This document shows positions 5,742-8,560 of a DNA stretch of 8,560 bases, piece after piece. The DNA is taken from positions 1 through 8,560 of the forward strand of contig JADGHY010000077.1 in assembly GCA_019683625.1 (NCBI GenBank), written 5' to 3'. Source of the stretch: Thermoflavifilum sp. GTDB lineage: Bacteria; Bacteroidota; Bacteroidia; Chitinophagales; Chitinophagaceae. How positions within the stretch are numbered: the stretch's first letter is position 1; every line of letters starts with the position of its first letter. The notes beneath the pieces were generated by a model. It ran no database searches. It was not told the origin of the DNA and was given only the letters and a program-made list of their open reading frames with translations. The translations under genes and the position numbers were made by a program.

Positions 5742-8524
5742 AGCTTGCGGAAATAGGGGTCGCGCAAATCTTTGATAAAACGGATGGCTTCGCCTGTGGA
5801 TTTCATTTCAGGTCCCAGCTCCCGGTTCACTCCGGGGAATTTATTGAATGAAAATACCGGTTCCTTGATGGCATAGCCATTGAGTTTTTTCTCGATCTGA
5901 AAGTCTTTTAATTTGTTCACACCCAGGATAATTTTAGTAGCTATGTTCAGGTAAGGTACCTGATAAGCTTTTGCAATGAAAGGCGTAGTGCGGGACGCAC
6001 GGGGGTTGGCTTCGATGACGTAAACCACACCATCTTTGATGGCAAACTGCACATTGATCAGTCCTTGGATATGCAGGGCACGGGCAATTTTTTCGGCATA
6101 ATATTCCATAGTCGTTACTTCCATTGGGGAGAGATTAAAAGGAGGCAACACGGCGTTACTGTCGCCGCTGTGGATACCCGCCGGTTCAATATGTTCCATA
6201 ACCCCCATCACATGGAATGTTTCGCCGTCGAATATCGCGTCGATCTCGGCTTCCTGGCAGCGATCCAGAAAATGATCAATCAGAATTTTATTGCCGGGCA
6301 AATGTTTCAATAAGCTTACGACGGCTTTTTCCAGTTCTTCTTCGTTGATGACGATGCGCATGCGTTGGCCACCCAATACGTACGAAGGCCTGACCAGTAC
6401 CGGATAGCCCACTTGTTTAGCCACGGCCATAGCCTCTTCTGCAGTGTAGGCTGTGCCGTATCGGGGATAAGGAATGCCCAGCTCTTTCAACATATCGGAA
6501 AACCGTCCCCGGTCTTCGGCAATATCCATGTGATCAAAGGAAGTACCGAAAATATGGATACCGTTTTCATGCAGATTCTTCGCCAGCTTCAAAGCCGTTT
6601 GTCCACCCAGTTGCACAATCACCCCTTCCGGTTTTTCCAGATCTATGATTTCCCGCAAGTGTTCCCAAAACACCGGTTCGAAGTACAGTTTATCGGCCAT
6701 ATCGAAGTCGGTGGATACGGTTTCCGGGTTGCAATTGACCATGATGGCCTCGTAGCCACATTCCTGGATGGCCAGCAAGCCATGGGTGCAACAGTAGTCG
6801 AATTCGATTCCTTGGCCGATGCGATTAGGGCCTGATCCCAGCACCAATACTTTTTTCCGGGGGGAAGGGATACTCTCATTCACCTGGTCGAAGGTAGAAT
6901 AGAAGTATGGGGTGCGGGCTTCAAATTCGGCCGAGCAGGTGTCCACCATTTTGTATGTGCGGGTAATGCCTATGCGTTTTCGTTTTTCATACACTTCATC
7001 TTCCGAATCGCATCGCAGCAGAATAGCCAGCTGGCGATCGGAGAAGCCCAATTGTTTGGCTTCCCGCAGCAGCTCATCGGGGATATCGTGCAAGTGATAG
7101 GTGGCCAGTTTTTTCTCCATATCCACGATGAGCTGAATTTGGTGGAGAAACCAGGGGTCAATATAGGTGAGCTGGTGAATGGTTTTGATGGAGACACCAA
7201 GCATGAGGGCATCTTTGATGCGAAAAACCCGGTCCCAGGTGGGGCGTTTGAGTTTTTCGAGCAGCTGTTCTATTTTCAGCGAGCTATTGCCATAGGAGCC
7301 CAAACCGATGGCTTCATTTTCCAATCCCTGACAAGCTTTTTGCAGGGCTTCGGGGAAGGTACGGCCAATGGCCATTACCTCTCCAACTGATTTCATTTGC
7401 AAGCCAAGGGTATCGTCGGCTCCTTTGAATTTATCGAAATTCCAGCGGGGCATTTTCACGATCACATAGTCCAGTGCCGGCTCAAAATAGGCCGAGGTAT
7501 TGCCTGTGATTTGGTTTTTCAATTCATCGAGGCGATATCCGATGGCCAGTTTAGCAGCAATTTTAGCAATGGGATAACCGGTGGCTTTGGAGGCCAGGGC
7601 AGAAGAGCGGCTAACGCGGGGGTTGATTTCAACGGCAATAATTTCTTCGGTTTGGGGATTCAGGGCAAATTGGACGTTACAGCCTCCGGCAAAATTGCCC
7701 ATGCTGCGCATCATTTTAATGGCGGTATTTCGCATGAGCTGATAGGCAGTATCGCTCAGGGTCATGGCTGGAGCCACCGTGATGGAGTCGCCCGTATGGA
7801 TGCCCATGGGATCCATGTTTTCCACGGTGCAGATGATCACTACATTATCGGCGGCATCGCGCAGCAATTCCAATTCAAATTCTTTCCAGCCGAGTACGGC
7901 TTTTTCCACCAGCACTTCATGGATTGGCGAAGCTTCCAGTCCGCGTTGCAAGGCCTCGTCGAGCTCTTCTTTGCTATGTACAAAGCTGCCGCCGGTACCC
8001 CCTAACGTATAGGAAGGCCTGATGACAAGTGGAAAGCCAATTTCCTGGGCATATTCCTTTCCTTCCAGAAAGGAATTAGCGATTCGCGAGGGGGCCACCG
8101 GCACACCTATTTCGGTCATGAACCGGCGAAATTCTTCTCTGTCCTCGGCCTTGTTGATAGCTTTGATATCCACCCCGATGAGGCGAACGCCATATTTTTC
8201 CCATAACCCCAGCTCGTCGGCTTCTTTGGCGAGATTCAGCGCCGTTTGGCCGCCCATAGTGGGCAATACGGCATCAATCTGATTTTCCTGCAGGATCTGT
8301 TCCAGGCTTTCCACCGTCAGGGGCAACAGATAGACCCGATCGGCCATCATCGGATCGGTCATGATGGTTGCCGGATTGGAGTTGATGAGGATGACCCGGA
8401 TCCCTTCTTCCCGAAGGGAGCGGGCCGCCTGAGAGCCACTGTAATCGAATTCGCAAGCCTGGCCAATGATGATAGGACCGGAACCAATGATGAGTACAGA
8501 ACGGATGGAATTGTCTTTGGGCAT
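5708..8524 (-). CDS. carB: Carbamoyl-phosphate synthase large subunit, lacking the C-terminal allosteric domain
   Basis: Makes carbamoyl phosphate from bicarbonate, two ATP and ammonia supplied by the glutaminase subunit CarA, feeding pyrimidine and arginine synthesis in the cytoplasm. The first carboxyphosphate half includes IIGSGPIIIGQACEFDYSG (12-30), RPSYTLGGTGGSF (169-181), ENMDPMGIHTGDSITVAP (235-252) and EINPRVSRSSALASKATGYP (299-318). An oligomerisation region follows (about 400-550). The second, carbamate-phosphorylating half has VLGSGPNRIGQGIEFDYC (561-578), RPSYVLGGQRM (712-722), EHIEPAGIHSGDSNAVLPP (777-795) and EANPRASRTTPF (838-849). All 938 residues match the family end to end except that it stops soon after GPEMKSTGEAI (904-914). 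The E. coli protein has about 1073 residues, the last part being an MGS-like domain that binds UMP and ornithine. Nothing suggests a recent break. ATG 8524 fits the family N-terminus. carA is not in the window. The stop lies one base from that of the WYL gene. Confidence 0.97.
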   Translation of the reverse strand: MPKDNSIRSVLIIGSGPIIIGQACEFDYSGSQAARSLREEGIRVILINSNPATIMTDPMMADRVYLLPLTVESLEQILQENQIDAVLPTMGGQTALNLAKEADELGLWEKYGVRLIGVDIKAINKAEDREEFRRFMTEIGVPVAPSRIANSFLEGKEYAQEIGFPLVIRPSYTLGGTGGSFVHSKEELDEALQRGLEASPIHEVLVEKAVLGWKEFELELLRDAADNVVIICTVENMDPMGIHTGDSITVAPAMTLSDTAYQLMRNTAIKMMRSMGNFAGGCNVQFALNPQTEEIIAVEINPRVSRSSALASKATGYPIAKIAAKLAIGYRLDELKNQITGNTSAYFEPALDYVIVKMPRWNFDKFKGADDTLGLQMKSVGEVMAIGRTFPEALQKACQGLENEAIGLGSYGNSSLKIEQLLEKLKRPTWDRVFRIKDALMLGVSIKTIHQLTYIDPWFLHQIQLIVDMEKKLATYHLHDIPDELLREAKQLGFSDRQLAILLRCDSEDEVYEKRKRIGITRTYKMVDTCSAEFEARTPYFYSTFDQVNESIPSPRKKVLVLGSGPNRIGQGIEFDYCCTHGLLAIQECGYEAIMVNCNPETVSTDFDMADKLYFEPVFWEHLREIIDLEKPEGVIVQLGGQTALKLAKNLHENGIHIFGTSFDHMDIAEDRGRFSDMLKELGIPYPRYGTAYTAEEAMAVAKQVGYPVLVRPSYVLGGQRMRIVINEEELEKAVVSLLKHLPGNKILIDHFLDRCQEAEIDAIFDGETFHVMGVMEHIEPAGIHSGDSNAVLPPFNLSPMEVTTMEYYAEKIARALHIQGLINVQFAIKDGVVYVIEANPRASRTTPFIAKAYQVPYLNIATKIILGVNKLKDFQIEKKLNGYAIKEPVFSFNKFPGVNRELGPEMKSTGEAIRFIKDLRDPYFRKLYKERSMLLSK

Positions 8525-8560
8525 TGCTTTCAGACCAGCATTAAGGATTCAAGAAATATT

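Noticed and set aside
6365..6835. A plus-strand open frame of about 150 codons opposite carB
   Set aside because: It is antisense to conserved ATP-grasp motifs of carB, with no domain or start signal of its own.
7397..8005. A plus-strand open frame of about 200 codons opposite carB
   Set aside because: It lies wholly antisense to well-conserved CarB motifs and its translation has no recognisable domain; it is a shadow of the carB reading frame.

Overview
The window reads as an ordinary chromosomal segment of a Bacteroidota bacterium, most likely a member or relative of the Chitinophagaceae. This is inference from protein style and signals, not a database match. Supporting signs are the form of the sigma factor, a CarB that ends before the usual allosteric domain, start codons mostly without clear Shine-Dalgarno sequences, and a few octamers fitting the Bacteroidota -7 promoter form TAnnTTTG. 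Base composition looks fairly even, close to half G+C in genes and A/T-rich between them. I see no insertion sequence, prophage gene, CRISPR array, tRNA or rRNA.

Left part, 1-3568, plus strand. A short minus-strand frame (1-165) may be the 5' end of a gene running off the left edge. A stand-alone group 4 (ECF-like) sigma factor follows (173-757). After a 120-base gap comes a compact run of three RNA-modification genes: the radical-SAM methyltransferase RlmN (878-1969), an RsuA/RluB-type pseudouridine synthase with an S4 domain (1982-2779) and an RluA-type pseudouridine synthase without one (2822-3568). Gaps of 12 and 42 bases suggest one transcript devoted to rRNA and possibly tRNA modification.

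Middle, 3569-4632, minus strand. A 1-Cys peroxiredoxin (3599-4234) converges on the RluA-type gene. Its likely intrinsic terminator lies partly inside the last codons of that neighbour. Upstream is a 128-base A/T-rich spacer with promoter-like boxes and a small inverted repeat, then a small helical protein of unknown function (4363-4608).

Right part. A WYL-domain transcriptional regulator (4684-5706, plus) is divergent from the small unknown gene. The 75 bases between them hold a near-perfect 23-bp palindrome, the best regulatory signal in the window and a plausible operator for the WYL protein. The WYL gene converges on carB (5708-8524, minus), the large subunit of carbamoyl-phosphate synthase, with one base between the two stop codons.

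Most of the window is housekeeping: RNA modification, peroxide defence, and carbamoyl phosphate for pyrimidines and arginine. I do not see a clearly new multi-gene system. The least explained part is the divergent pair around the palindrome (WYL regulator plus small unknown protein), followed by the unidentified partial frame at the left edge.
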